Assembly: GCA_020746835.1 (NCBI GenBank)
Contig: JAGPNK010000002.1
Location: forward strand, 620,001 to 684,000
DNA from: Stachybotrys elegans
Lineage: Eukaryota; Ascomycota; Sordariomycetes; Hypocreales; Stachybotryaceae
DNA: 64,000 bases
Direction of reading: 5' to 3'
Made by a program: the position numbers and the translations under genes
The notes under the pieces: generated by a model
Told to the model about the DNA's origin: nothing
What the model saw: the letters and a program-made list of their open reading frames with translations, nothing else
Databases searched by the model: none
Shown here: positions 1 to 11,690 of the stretch, in pieces
Layout of the letters: every line of letters starts with the position of its first letter
Numbering within the stretch: position 1 is the stretch's first letter

Positions 1-419
1 GGGCAGCGGTGTCGCGGTTACTTCGGGGGTTCAAGGGAGGTTCCGTCAGAAGAACAGGATGCTGCGACAGGTCAGCGACATTCAAATCACGCAGCAATAC
101 CCAGACGAACCTCCTCGCTAAGCGTCTTGAGACCCTCGCCATATACATATTCCCAAATCTTCTCCATGTCGTCCCAGTCGGTGACAATGCCGTGCTCCAG
201 TGGATAGTGAATCTTGAGCAAACCTCGGTGCTCCGTCGCGGCCTTCTGTCCGATGAACACATCGCCCTCAAGCGCGCCTGCCAGCACCCTTAGATGCTTG
301 GGCCGCCCTACCCACGAGGGGAAGAAGCACTTGGGCAAGTCATCGCCAGCGAAGCCAGCGCGAATGGTCCCTGATCCATTGTCCAACACGATCGGTGCGT
401 TGTGTAAGAGCTCCGTCAT
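1..419 (-). CDS. arp1: Actin-related protein 1 (centractin), 5' part only
   Basis: Arp1 forms the short actin-like filament of dynactin, which links dynein to its cargo. In Neurospora it is the ropy gene ro-4. The first exon runs from the ATG at 419 to 111 (103 codons). It shows the actin-fold phosphate loop ([18 protein letters not shown]) and the Arp1-type stretch [15 protein letters not shown], followed by [17 protein letters not shown]. An intron occupies 110-62 (donor GTTCGT, acceptor CGCAG). The frame resumes at 61 with [15 protein letters not shown], which is the expected actin-family continuation, and runs off the window at position 1. The open frame extends upstream of 419 without an ATG, so 419 is the start. 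It is divergent from the APSES gene and shares an 880-bp spacer with it. Identity is confident because conventional actin differs in these stretches. Confidence 0.9.
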
Positions 420-1299
420 GATTGCCTTTGATGCACCCTCTCGCACGACCGGGTGTGCGTCGCTACCAGTGTTTCTTGTCTGCCCTCTTGTCAAAGGGAG
501 ATGGTGTTCGTCACTGGGCAGATCCGTTTACCCCCTAGGCGGTGGCCCTGCGTTGCGCTATCCGGTGACGGGAACAAGCTCGACGTCGGAGAAAGCTGGC
601 GCGTTCGGTCGTTGCAGAAAATCGGCTTCTGTTCAGCGGTTGCCGCGGCAGCTACTCGCATCCATTCAATGGCCTCGCCGTGGCCTGCTGACGGTTGATG
701 GAAGACGGGGGGGGCGGTTGCAGGCGAGAGCTTAGAGTCGGGAGCTGCTTGTGATGCTGTGGATTGGATGCTCTCAGCCAATCCTACCTAACCTATACCT
801 GGTCTGAAATTATTAGGTAATTAAGCTAGGCCAAGCCAGGGCGCTTCGTTGTTTCGGTTTCCCCTGCAGATTAGCGCCGTCACTGGCATTCAGGCACACG
901 CCTTCAGGAGGTTGCCCCAGTGAGAGTCACGTGTGGGTGAACCGCCCAGGGGCACGGACCACTCCCGCACATCATGCCTGTCCTGGGCCCAGTGCCAGAG
1001 AGGTTGGCACTTAAAGTGCTTCGCGTAGATTCGCGTCTCCTCAATCGTGGACCGCGTCACGTACGTGCCATCCTACCTCACCTCATCCAATTCCTAGCCC
1101 GCAAGTCTCGAGTCCTGTACGACGACCCTTGCGACGGCCACCCACGACGCCACACCTCTTCGCTAATCATCACCATCGGCATTGCTCGTCTAAACCTTCT
1201 CTTCGCTTCATCTCCGCTGATAATTAGCCCCTTCGCGCCCAAGCCCAGCCTCCACTACATGGTCGAAAACCCAGGCTTCTTCTCTCTCAAACTGCCAAT
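420..1299. promoter_or_regulatory. Shared divergent promoter region arp1 / mbp1
   Basis: This 880-bp spacer lies between two divergent start codons, so it should hold the promoters and 5' leaders of both genes. The part near 1100-1290 is pyrimidine-rich, as fungal leaders usually are. No recognisable RNA gene or credible coding region is present. The short open frames here are chance frames. Confidence 0.5.
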
Positions 1300-3531
1300 A
1301 TGGTCAAAGGTGCTGCTGCTGCCCCTGCCGCCACCGGGCCTGGCATCTACAGTGCCACCTATAGTGGTGTAAGGAAACTTTTTCTTTTCTTTTCTTCTTT
1401 TCTCATCTGCATCTCCTCTGCCCCTGTATTTAGAGTTGAAGCTTGTCGGTGACGGAGAAGATTGTCGCCCACCTCCACCACGCTTTGCTATGGCATCAGC
1501 GCAGCAATCAATCATGTACTGACAATCGCTCAGATTCCCGTCTACGAGTTCCAATTCGGCACCGACCTCAGAGAACATGTGATGCGACGGAGGCATGACA
1601 ATTGGATCAACGCTACCCATATACTGAAAGCCGCCGGCTTCGACAAGCCCGCCCGAACGAGGATCCTCGAGCGAGATGTGCAAAAGGACGTCCATGAGAA
1701 GATTCAGGGCGGCTATGGAAAATACCAGGGCACGTGGATTCCTCTAGAAGCAGGTGATAGCCTGGCCCGTCGTCATAATGTGTACGAGCGCCTCGCCCCA
1801 ATCTTCGAGTTCGTCCCCGGCAACGAGAGCCCTCCTCCTGCTCCGCGGCATGCCAGCAAACCAAAGGCTCCCAAAGCCAAGCCGCCCCCTCCTCCCAAAT
1901 GGAATGGTACGTCACAGCGCGCAATTATCAGTGTCTTTCTCTAACTCTTAGCAGCAGCAGCTTTACAAGTTCCGGCACCCGTCGTTCACGAGGACTTTGA
2001 AAATGGGGATGCCCTAATGGGCGAGGACGACACACCAGATAACCTGACTGTGGCATCCGCCTCTTACATGGCCGACGACGACCGCTTCGACATGTCGCAA
2101 ATGTCCACCACCCATCGGAAACGCAAGAGGGAAGAGCAGATGCAGGACCTCACAGAGCAGCAGCATGCTCTCTACGGCGACGAGCTTCTAGATTACTTCC
2201 TGCTCGCCAGAAACGAGCAGCCAGCAGTAAAGCCCGACCCGCCACCAAACTTCCAGCCTGATTGGCTCATCGATGCTGAGAACCACACGGCGCTGCACTG
2301 GGCCTCCGCCATGGGCGACGTGGACGTCATTAAGCAGTTGAGGCGCTTCCACGCCGGAGTGGGAGTCAAAAACATACGCGGCGAGACCCCTCTCATGCGG
2401 TCCGTCAACTTTACAAACTGCTATGACAAGCAGTCCTTTCCTGCTGTCATCAAGGAGCTGTTCGAGACGGTAGATGCGCGTGACAATGCTGGGTGCACCG
2501 TCATCCACCACGCCGCCGTGATGAAGAACGGCCGTGTTTTCAACTCATCCTGCTCCCGCTACTACCTCGACAACATCCTGAACAAACTGCAAGAGACGCA
2601 TGACCCCACCGCATTCCAGCAGCTCATGGACGCTCAGGACAACGAGGGTAATACGGCCTTGCATCTCGCCGTAAAGCGCAATGCGAGGAAATGTATCCGA
2701 GCGCTGCTCGGACGCAACGCCTCCACACACATCACTAACAACGAGGGTGTGCGGGCAGAAGACCTCATCATGGAGCTCAACGCCTCCAAGAGGGAGCGTG
2801 TACCGCAGCGATCCTCGTCACCTTTTGCTCCCGAGTCACAGCGGCACACTTCTTTCCGGGATGCCTTCGCTGACAAGCCGCGCAAGGTGCCAGACTTCCA
2901 GTCAGCGGCTGCCAACACAGTCCTCTCGCGCATCTCGCCCGTCATCATGGAGAAGTTCCAGGACCTGGCCAAGAGTTACGACGAGGAGTGGCACGAGAAG
3001 GATGTGGCCGAGGCCGAGGCCCGCCGCATCCTAGCCAACACACAGGCCGAGCTGAATGTCGCCCACCAGCAGATCCAGGAGCTCGAGGCCCAGCTCGAGG
3101 CCGAGGACACGGCCGCCAAGGTCCTCAACGAGGCTAACCTAGCCAAGCACCAGGTGCTCTCCCTGTTCACGCTGCGCGGCCGCTTGGGGGTCCAGCAGGC
3201 CGTCGACAACGAGCTGAACCGCCTCAATGGCGATGTGGGCCAGGACGAGCCGTACGAGGAGCGCTTAGCGCTCGCACGTCAGCTGAGCCAGCTCATAGCC
3301 GAGCAGCGCCAGGCAGAGGCCGATTACGTCGAGGCCCTCAGCATGATGGGCGTGGGCGACAAGATTGAAAAGTACAGAAAGCTCCTCAAAAAGTGTCTAG
3401 ATCCTAAGGAGGGCGAGAGCCTTGACTCAAACCTCGATAGTCTGATCGATATGATGGAGGAGGAGCGCGATGTACACGAGCTAGATGGGCCGACGGGAGG
3501 CGACGACATGGATTTTACCATCTGCGCATGA
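1300..3531 (+). CDS. mbp1: APSES transcription factor, Mbp1/Res type (G1/S regulator)
   Basis: This is a DNA-binding subunit of an MBF/SBF-like complex that drives G1/S transcription. Exons are 1300-1368, 1534-1906 and 1952-3531, giving 673 residues. The first exon encodes the short leader ending GIYSATYSG. The APSES/KilA-N domain follows at about residues 24-125, with RRRHDNWINATHILKAAGF and GGYGKYQGTWIPLE. A proline-rich linker leads to a central ankyrin region at about 258-430 (NHTALHWASAMGD, AGCTVIHHAAV, EGNTALHLAVKRN). A coiled-coil heterodimerisation region covers about 490-620. Both introns have good donors (GTAAGG, GTACGT) and join in frame. The length and domain order match Mbp1 orthologues rather than the StuA type of APSES protein, which lacks ankyrin repeats. 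Whether it acts with a Swi6-like partner cannot be seen here. Confidence 0.92.
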
Positions 3532-3964
3532 CCAACGACAGTCAATCCTCCCCCCCCCCCCCTTCTAGAAGGTACGCTTTGTGGAGAAAACAATACGATG
3601 GTAATGTGAGAAGTCAGGCGTGGCGGCGCAATCACGGTTGGATGTTTGATATTCCAAGGTGTCAGTGCCGATACGCACACGCTGTATGTGAGGCCCGAGA
3701 TATCCCCCCTTTTTCTTCTTCTTTCTTTCTTTATTCTTGGCCTTGGACGGCCCCCCCTTTTCCACGCTGTTCCTTTACTTGGGTTTAACGGACTTTGTGG
3801 ACATATATCCGTACGCTACATGGGAGAGGAGTTTTTTTTTTACCATAGGCACGAATTGACGTGAAATGCGCACTGCGCCATTATCCGCCTAAATCATGAT
3901 GAGCTGAATCGGCGACCAAGTGGACTGGATGAGCGGCGAGCAAAGCCCGAAATGGTCACGTTTG

Positions 3965-3965
<1 letters not shown>

Positions 3966-3995
<30 letters not shown>
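3966..3995. repeat. (CT)n microsatellite
   Basis: An uninterrupted CT dinucleotide tract of about 15 units in the spacer downstream of mbp1. It is a probable site of slippage polymorphism. Confidence 0.95.
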
Positions 3996-3997
<2 letters not shown>

Positions 3998-6570
3998 GCA
4001 TGGTAGTTTTTTCCCCCCTCGTACAGGGCACGTCAGCACAGTCATCCCGCATCGCGGAAGGGTCGGCGCCGTCAGGCCCGTCTTGTCGCCGACGGGTGAT
4101 CGGCCACGCCCCCCCCCCCTTCCCCCATCTGCAAGTTAACGAGAGCCTCAGCGTCTCTCGTGCGAGCAATGAGAGTGCCGGGAACCGGGGGCGTTACGAC
4201 GGTGGTGGTCCACATCCCAGCGTCGGCTCGGAGCCATAGGCAACAAGTCAACAAGACATGGCAACAAAAGAGGTCAGATGGGTTGGATGGTCTGACTAAG
4301 GCTGATGGATGCCCGTCGGCTGCGCCAAAATAAGACAGGCAAGTCGATAGTCTTCGTCTGGAAGGCAGCTGAAAAATGAATCAAAAGAGGTCCAGAAGGC
4401 GTCATGGGGGCGATCAAGCTCCCACGTGAGGATGTAGCAAGGTGGCTGCTTGGCATTCACTGAGGCTCTATGAGCACGAGGCGGGTCGATATGGCGAGGA
4501 TCGTCGTTCCGACTCACAGCAAGCCCGTGCCAAAGTTCCCGTGTACAGCACTGTAGGAATAAATTTGTGCGTCGTCTAAGATACATAGCCGTGCTCACAT
4601 AGAGCTTTCTACCAATGGTCACCTACCTAGCTTTGATTCGATACTGTTAGAGCTCCTTGAAGCCGCTGGGCTCTATCCTGTTAGGTTACAAGATGATGAT
4701 TCCCATATAGCTATGCTCGTCTCTTTCCAGAGGGGTGATTTGAGCCTTGACATTGGCCGTCTGCTCAAGACTTTTGACCCCCTGCTGTACCTAGTTCTTA
4801 CGACCCAACCAGCGGTTGTATCGGCCTTGGCGGGATATCTGATCCATCTTTCTCGATGAGCCACGGCCAATACCTGTCGTGATATTGACGCATCCTGTGA
4901 CAAGCCACGAGGCCGCTATGCACGTAAGCTGGTCTGTGATGACACGGCAACAGCAGGTCCTCAAGGAATATTCACCTCAAGTAAGGCGTTGAGTAGCATC
5001 TGCGAGGGTATGGTCAGCCTAGATGGGATCATAGATCAGCCGTTGGGCAAACTCCATCGGACAAGCGGGCCATTCAACGGTAATTGTTTGGAACCCCATA
5101 GCTCGGGCCATCTCGGGCCCAGTAATAAAGGCATCGAAGTTGCGGTGACGAGCGAGGCTGTGAAATGGTATCGAGTAAGTCGGGCAACGGACCATGGCGA
5201 TCGATTTGGTGGAGGGGCAACGAGGGGCATTGGGCAGACAGTCACTGGGGGCGGCGCCGCCATTCGTTGATGAGAGAGCCAATAGAGTAGCATAGCAGGG
5301 ATTCGCAATGATCTAGTGGATAGTGAAGCCAGATCCGTGAGGATAACGTGCTGACGAAACAAGGGGTGGGGGCGTGAACAAAGACAGTCGGCGTGCAGGA
5401 ATAAGCAAATATTTGCAGTATCCTTGTGCCGTCAATGCACCTGTCGTCCAGCAAGTGCAAATAATAGGACTTTGGTTCGTTCAAAGTCCCTCTTCAAGAC
5501 CGTGGCCGTGGCTTCAGTTGAATGTAGGATTCTCAGTGGGGATGCGGCTATGGGTCATGGCCCTTTCACGGTACTCAAGGCGATGATGGAGGAGGACGTG
5601 TATTCACAGCCTGGGACAAGATTCGCGTTTTTGTGTGGCTGTGCCCAGGTGAAAAATCCCATGCATGGCCAGAGTCGTATTTGGCTTTGCGCCAAAATCG
5701 GATCGACATCGAACACGGGAATCGACAATATCTGGGGGCTTGGAGGAGGCCTGAGAGAAGATGGGTGCAAGGCCATGCGATGCGATGGGAGGATGAGCTG
5801 CAAGAGGTGATCATCGGTGGGTCGAGTATGACTGGAATGGCAAGCCGACGTAGCTGAATGTAAGATATTCCGGTTCGGGATGCAGAAACCTTCCAATAGA
5901 GGTGCGACATCAACCATTGTCAAGTCGCCTCTTCCTTGGTCGGGTGCTGACTTTTGCGTTGCATTGCATTGCATTGCAGCAGAAAGGCACAACAGGACCT
6001 AGAGCGTGGTGCTCCATGCATGCTGGTCGCAGCGGGCCGCAGATTCTGCTGCGGCTGTCCTATCCTAAATTTACCCATGCATAGATATTTTTCCCTGAGT
6101 GGATGCTCGTGTGGGAGACGCCGGTTGCTGATGCAGGCAGTGAGGCTCAGCTCAGGGCTCGTGATTAAGAGGCCTGGGCTCGGTGGCAAATTGATACTCG
6201 TATTTTATTTCCCAATACGAGTGCCAATGCTGCGTGCAAGTGGTAATGCACAATGAAGCGTGCGCGTCCTCAATACTGATGCGAGATCCCAAATGCGGTT
6301 CATGTGACAAGCGGGATGAATTGGCTTGACAGGTTCAGCTGAACAAGGCCGTGGTGCGGGGCGAGTGGCAGATCTAGATCGACAGCCGTCGTGCATTCGA
6401 AACACGAAGGGAATGGCGGGACTCTGGCGGGGCCCGGCGGTCTAATGCAACACCACACACGAATGTCCAATTCTGCCCTACCAGTCGTATGTAGACGCGT
6501 CGCGTCATGTTGAGGCAGCCCGGCTGGCCGGCAGGGGAACGAGGAGGCAGAAAACAGCAGGAGAATACTG

Positions 6571-6650
6571 GTCGGGCGGGCGGGCGGGCGGTCGGGCGGG
6601 AACGGAAGACTCGGCAGTCTGGCACTCTGGCACTCTGGCACTCTGGCAGC
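6571..6650. repeat. GGGC tandem followed by a TCTGGCAC-type tandem
   Basis: Two adjacent short tandem blocks. At about 6574-6600, GGGC units repeat with four or more consecutive G3 runs, which is a candidate G-quadruplex on the plus strand. At about 6618-6650 an 8-bp unit containing CTCTGGCA repeats roughly four times. Neither lies in a gene. Confidence 0.85.
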
Positions 6651-7165
6651 TGGGTCTTCCTGGTTCGCTCTGGGTCGTTCGGGACATGTAATTTCAGGAA
6701 TCTCGGTGCCTGGGAAGCAGAGCCGGTCCGCTCCGGGGTGTAAGCCCGTTGACTGCCTCAACTAGGAAGCTCACCAGAAGGACCCTTGACGCAAGAGGTT
6801 GTTTAGGTATGGGGTACGAATACATACCCACATGTTTGCCATTGAGCCGTGGCCAAGCTGGGATCGTGGACAGTGGTAACGTAAAACGTGACAGAGGCGA
6901 TCGGCATGCCAGAGAGAAAAGGTTGATAGGGCCGAATTCTCACCCGGCCTGCTGTCTCCCACAGTAAGCAGGTAGATACAGGCTGAAATGAAGTCATGGG
7001 CATGCAGGTCCAAGTAGGTGCATGAAGCGGAAAACACACACAGTGCTAACCCAAATTGTAGAGGCGGCTCTTGTCACCAACAAAACAGGAGGGAGTGTAT
7101 GCAGGAAGGAAGGTGCGGGACCAACCAACAGAGGTCTCCCCTCATCTGAGCTGTGGTGGAAGGCA

Positions 7166-7190
7166 CTACCTACCTACCTACTAACCTACC
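7166..7190. repeat. TACC tandem repeat
   Basis: A run of TACC units (CTACCTACCTACCTACTAACCTACC) in a spacer. The same short motif recurs in other spacers of this window, at about 39130, 49237, 53611 and 56888. Confidence 0.85.
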
Positions 7191-9335
7191 CAAGGTCAGG
7201 TAGTACTAATGTGCGTCTGCGCAGGTTGACAAGCATCACCTCCTAAACCCTTTTCTTTCTGTTGAGCAGCCAGATCGACAGTTACCACAACAGGCAGTCT
7301 GGACTCCATGGAGCCGATGCACTCAAGGTCACTATGCCTGCACAGACTATCTCAATTCGGCACCCGGCCCAACTCTGGCCCAATCATCAGTGCAGGCTCG
7401 ATCCAACCCAGCTGAAAACAAGTCTCGTCCAGGTTGGCCGCACCGCACGGCCAGGCCGTCTGGCAAACACCAGCTGTGGTTTGTCAGTTCCGTTTGTACG
7501 ACGGGCAGGTAGGTGTTCCGTCAATGATGCGCTAACGTGGCGCACAGTTTCAAGGTGCGACGGCCCACCCGACCGAATCCCGAGAGCTGATGCTGTACAC
7601 AAACTTCCAATGTCCTTTTCTGGTCAAGTTGGGTCGTTTCCCTTGCCGGTCCAATACCTCCCTGGAAGCGCCCGCACCGTGTCCTCCTTCGTCGGATGCG
7701 AATATTCCGAAAGGGCAAGGCGTGCGAGCGCCGACTCTGCCACATCCTCCATGGCAGGTAAATCCTCGCCGTCTTGGCTCGTCCCGGCCGTGGCCCCTGC
7801 CTGCCCCATATTCCCAAGGCCTGGCTTCAGTTGCTGTCAGTGTCAACCTTGCCTGGCGCAACCAACCTCGGCTGAGTACGCCCTCCATGATAGTCGCTCA
7901 CTTTGCCCATATACATCGCCAACCAGGGACTTGTGCCCGTGGCGTCTGGCCAGAGCTCCCCCCTCGCGACATTCCCTGCCGCCTCCTCACCTTGCCAGCG
8001 TTGCCTCTCTGCGCCACACCCTCCTCTAACAACCAACGTGATGCGATGCTCGCTTCAAATCCGCTGGTTCCAGGTACAAAGTATAATGCACAAATTGGGA
8101 AGTTCTTTGCGCCTCTGACGTACCCTAAATCCACGAGGGCGCCAGCCTATCACCCAGGATCGACCGCAGGGCTGACTGGCCAGCCAATCGTTCAACTCAA
8201 ATCTCCCTGTCTCCAAACAAGCATGGTAACAAAGCATGGGTCTTGTCTCCCCTATGATCTATCATCAATTGCTATGGCATTGTTATGCGCTTACTTGCAA
8301 CCAGGTGCACGCCCTCGGTCATGGATTGCAGGCCTGGCTGCCACCCAGCGAATAGGACAGTTCGCCGATCCGTTGTTGGTCTGATCCACACATCTATAGC
8401 AGACACAAGTCTGTCTGTTATGGCTTCTGCACAGCCAATCCTGAGCAGCCAGTCTCACCTGCTCAAGTGATCTACTATCCCAACTCCTTAGCCGACCCTC
8501 TCGCCAGCCCACCGGCTTCAAAGTTCAGCACGACGCGCACGCAGATAGTCTCCAGTCGCTTTCCACTTATGTGCTACTTCATGGGCTGAAAGCAGGGGCT
8601 CCGAAGTCCTCGGCCCCGGCGTCCTGGATTATCCTGGACCTGCAAGTTGGTCGCCACAACCTTGGCCAGTTTCGCGCCGACTTAACCCCTACGGCCCTAT
8701 GAGGCGCCATGAGGCGGATCCTCCACACCTGGGTCATAGCGCGCGGCTGGCCTCAAGCATCTCTGTACCACATAATCCCATTCTCTATTGACCATTCATC
8801 ACTCATCTCGACTCATCTCGTATGTACTCGGGGCTTCGAGAGTCTTTCGTTGTTCCCACCCCCCCTCCCCCCATCCCCCTGGATCCCTGGATGGACGCCC
8901 GCCATGGCTTCTGGCGCTCCACATGAACAAAGCCACTCTCAACCTCTTGTCCGCTTCTGATTCACGCTAGCACCGACCTGGGATATTCTAAGTCGAATCC
9001 AACAGGCAGGCTGGGCTACTTTGTGTTTGTTGTTTGGTGTGTTGTTGCGCGGGGACGGCGCGGCTCAGCTCCTTGCAGACTATCGAGCAACCATAGCTGA
9101 GCTTTTTGTCCATCTTGGCTGGACCTGAGCAAAGGGCAGCAGAGGGTGGCGCTTGCATCCACAGTCGAACCCGCACCCTGATGCTGATGATTACACACTA
9201 ATGAGCAACCCAAAAGTCTGCGCTCGGCATGACCAACCCAGCATCCAGTGATGATGCACACTTTTCCGACTCAGCTCGGATGTCTCGCATATCTGGCTCC
9301 CCTTCAGTCTCCCTTGTCCTTGCCCTTCCCAGGAT

Positions 9336-9342
9336 TATATAA
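9336..9342 (+). promoter_or_regulatory. TATA-like element upstream of the membrane protein gene
   Basis: The sequence TATATAA lies about 720 bp upstream of the ATG at 10066. A pyrimidine-rich, CTG-repeat-containing stretch between them would form the 5' leader if transcription starts here. This is a consensus match only. Confidence 0.3.
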
Positions 9343-9492
9343 GATGGCCGCTCTTCCGTTCTGCACTACATCTTCAACGCCATCATCCTGGCCCCTGGGT
9401 GTCGGTCATTTCAGCAAGGTCTGTCTTTAAGGCCGGGTCTCCCAACACCGCGCCCATATATTTGTCTCGTCCCATCGCGGTCACTCGCTCCT

Positions 9493-9532
9493 TATTGTTG
9501 TTGTTGTTGTTGCTGCTGCTGCTGCTGCTGCT
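9493..9532. repeat. TTG/CTG trinucleotide tract
   Basis: About six TTG units followed directly by about six CTG units in the presumed 5' leader of the gene at 10066. On the minus strand the same tract reads CAG/CAA and produces a poly-Gln chance frame, which I do not regard as a gene. Confidence 0.9.
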
Positions 9533-10065
9533 CCCACCCTCCACCAGCCAGGACCCTCCGTTCTCTATCCAACATCGCCGCAGCCTGATTCCTGACACAA
9601 ACACAAACATACGCACGCACAAGCAGATACTCACTCGCACGCCTCTCGAGTCGACGCGTCCCCCCTCGGTCTGGCTTCCATCTGATATTGGACGCCGTGA
9701 CCATCCCACTCATCACTTCTCACTTGCCCAATTCCGCATTCGGCGTCTTCTCATGCAGAGCGTCAAATAATCGTTGAAGAGTGGCTTTGCTTACGCTTAC
9801 GCGACAACATAACGAGACCTTCCGAACTGGAAACGCCCGTGTGCAACAAAAAGTTACAACCTTGTCTAACCCACACCCCTCCCAGCCTAGCCCACTAAGT
9901 CGTGACCAAGCCTCCCCGACTTGTCCTTCGCTCGGCTACCGCCCGCCCTACGCACGCAGGGACTTGTGGTTGCTCCCAGGCATACCCCAGAACTAGGTCG
10001 CCGTCTGACCACAAGTACTGGTGACATTGACGGCCCCTGGCTCGAGATTACCTACCATTGATACC

Positions 10066-11007
10066 ATGCCTGCCCCAAGAGTGGTCCGACTGGGGGCACC
10101 CGACGGCTCCCAGATGACCGGCGACTACTTGAGAGGCATGTCTCCCTCGTGGACCACACTGATCGTCAGTTTGGTCGTTTTAGCCTTTGTCTTCTTCGCA
10201 GCCACACGCACCAGGCGTGCCTACTTTGGCTCTCAGAAAGCCGTCTTACAGCCACCCACCGTCTTACATGATCAACAAACCAAAGGGCACATCTTTACCA
10301 ACCGGCCCGTTGCTTGGACAATGGACGAGAAGGAACACGGCGACAACAGCGTCGCCGTCACCGGTGTAAAGGGGCAGCACGTCTCGTTCAAGGATGATGA
10401 TCCGCCCATCAGGAAGCCCCTCTCCATTGACCTCACCTGGACCGGTGCCCGTAACTCGGCCCACGGGCAATTCATGTCTAGGCCTCCTCCAGCGCCACCG
10501 CTGACGCCGCCTGAGCTGAGCACAGCCGTCTTTACGTTCGAGGACAGACCTCGCCGTCCTGATAGCTTCCTACAGCAACCCAGCTCAAGCTTCATTTCAT
10601 CAACTTCAACCTCGTTGTCTCAGTCAAGCTCGGCCTCCCCACCGACTCCGAGACGGCGGTCTTACAACAAGACGCTTCCCATTGGGATCCCCACGCCCCA
10701 GAGCTCGTCGGTGTCCGAGTCCGAACCTGCTGATCTCACCTTCTCGCCAAGTTCCTACCCTCCAACGAGCCCTCTCCTTCCGCCGGCTCCTCCAGGGTTT
10801 CTTGTTCCGGACGATGACGCCAAGGCGCAACGAGAGATTGACGTCCAAGGCGAGATCATCTCCGTTGTCGACGGCGATGGGGCCGGCTGGACTCGACACA
10901 CGCGCGTGTACGGCGGCGGTGTGTGCCTGGCATGCGCAGCATCCGGCGGCGACCATACCGCTGGCGGCTTCTATGGCGCAACGGTCAGACCGGAAGAGAT
11001 GCGATGA
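10066..11007 (+). CDS. Conserved single-pass membrane protein of unknown function
   Basis: A single-exon protein of 313 residues. The frame opens upstream without an ATG, so the first ATG at 10066 is the start. One strong transmembrane segment lies at residues 29-47 (WTTLIVSLVVLAFVFFAAT), followed by positively charged residues (TRTRR). That suggests the long C-terminal part faces the cytosol, although topology is not proven. The middle is low-complexity, rich in Pro, Ser and Thr, and probably disordered. The last 40 residues are compact, with GWTRHTRVYGGGVCLACAAS and GGFYGATV. They have two cysteines three residues apart and look like the conserved core of the protein. I know no function for this arrangement. 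It sits alone between two long spacers. Confidence 0.78.
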   Translation: MPAPRVVRLGAPDGSQMTGDYLRGMSPSWTTLIVSLVVLAFVFFAATRTRRAYFGSQKAVLQPPTVLHDQQTKGHIFTNRPVAWTMDEKEHGDNSVAVTGVKGQHVSFKDDDPPIRKPLSIDLTWTGARNSAHGQFMSRPPPAPPLTPPELSTAVFTFEDRPRRPDSFLQQPSSSFISSTSTSLSQSSSASPPTPRRRSYNKTLPIGIPTPQSSSVSESEPADLTFSPSSYPPTSPLLPPAPPGFLVPDDDAKAQREIDVQGEIISVVDGDGAGWTRHTRVYGGGVCLACAASGGDHTAGGFYGATVRPEEMR

Positions 11008-11662
11008 TGGCATACAACATGTTCCGGGACAAGAGTCCCACTCGAGTCTGAGCCAAAAGAGCCTGAATGAAGAATAGCGGAAGCTGAACAAAAGCGTCGA
11101 CGCCACGTATGGGGCCGTACCCGTCTAGCGGGCTGCCTGTGGCTATTGGCTATTGGAGACGATCAAAATGAGACAACGAGGAGAGCGGCATTCGATATGT
11201 GAAAGTATTGTGGGTTGGTTCTTCAATGAACCCCCACCTTTCCCACCTGTCGACATGCCCTTCCAAGTTGAGTGAAGGTTCAGCATAGGACCATGGCGGG
11301 AGGTGTCTATGGTGTGGTTATGGTTATGTTTATGTTTGCGGCTTCTGTTTTCTGTTTTAATCCTCCTTCTTTTTGTCTTCCTCTCGGCTTGTCGGGGCAA
11401 CGTCTTATTTTCCTTGTGTTTTTCTTTCTGTCTTCTTTTCTTCATATTTTCCTTGGATGGTCATCTCGAAGTATATATCAAACATCTTCCTCAGAGGTCA
11501 CGATTTCATGACGACACGATTTCCATATAGGCCAAAACTCTGCGTTTCATAATTCCTTTTCCCAGTCAATGCATCTTCTCTTTTTCATCTTGATTGCGGT
11601 TCCCTTGTTGATGTTGGCGCAGCCTTGTTGCCATGTGCAAGGCCCACGTTGCCTTGTCGCGC

Positions 11663-11690
11663 GGTACACGGTACGCGGTACGTGGTACGT
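11663..11690. repeat. Four tandem copies of a 7-bp GGTACRY unit
   Basis: The units are GGTACAC, GGTACGC, GGTACGT and GGTACGT, head to tail. GTAC is palindromic, so the array is partly symmetric. It lies in a gene-free stretch about 650 bp past the nearest stop codon. Confidence 0.85.

Larger units (their letters stand above)
3532..10065. other. Long non-coding stretch downstream of mbp1
   Basis: About 6.5 kb without a gene I can support. Open frames occur on both strands at the same places, such as 7262-8029 and 7590-8384. They lack family motifs or a proper ATG and look like chance frames in GC-balanced DNA. The stretch contains a CT microsatellite, poly-C runs, a GGGC tract, a TCTGGCAC tandem, TACCTACC repeats and a TTG/CTG tract. 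A TATA-like TATATAA at about 9336-9342 may belong to the promoter of the gene starting at 10066. Its size would allow unseen non-coding transcripts. Confidence 0.6.

Noticed and set aside
7262..8384. Two overlapping open frames of 255 and 264 codons on the plus strand, with more on the minus strand
   Set aside because: They overlap in different frames, the first has no proper ATG start, and neither has a recognisable domain. Similar open frames lie on the opposite strand, as expected from stop-poor, GC-rich DNA.
9399..9770. Open frame with a poly-Leu stretch, and a poly-Gln frame opposite
   Set aside because: Both are produced by the TTG/CTG repeat in the leader of the gene at 10066.
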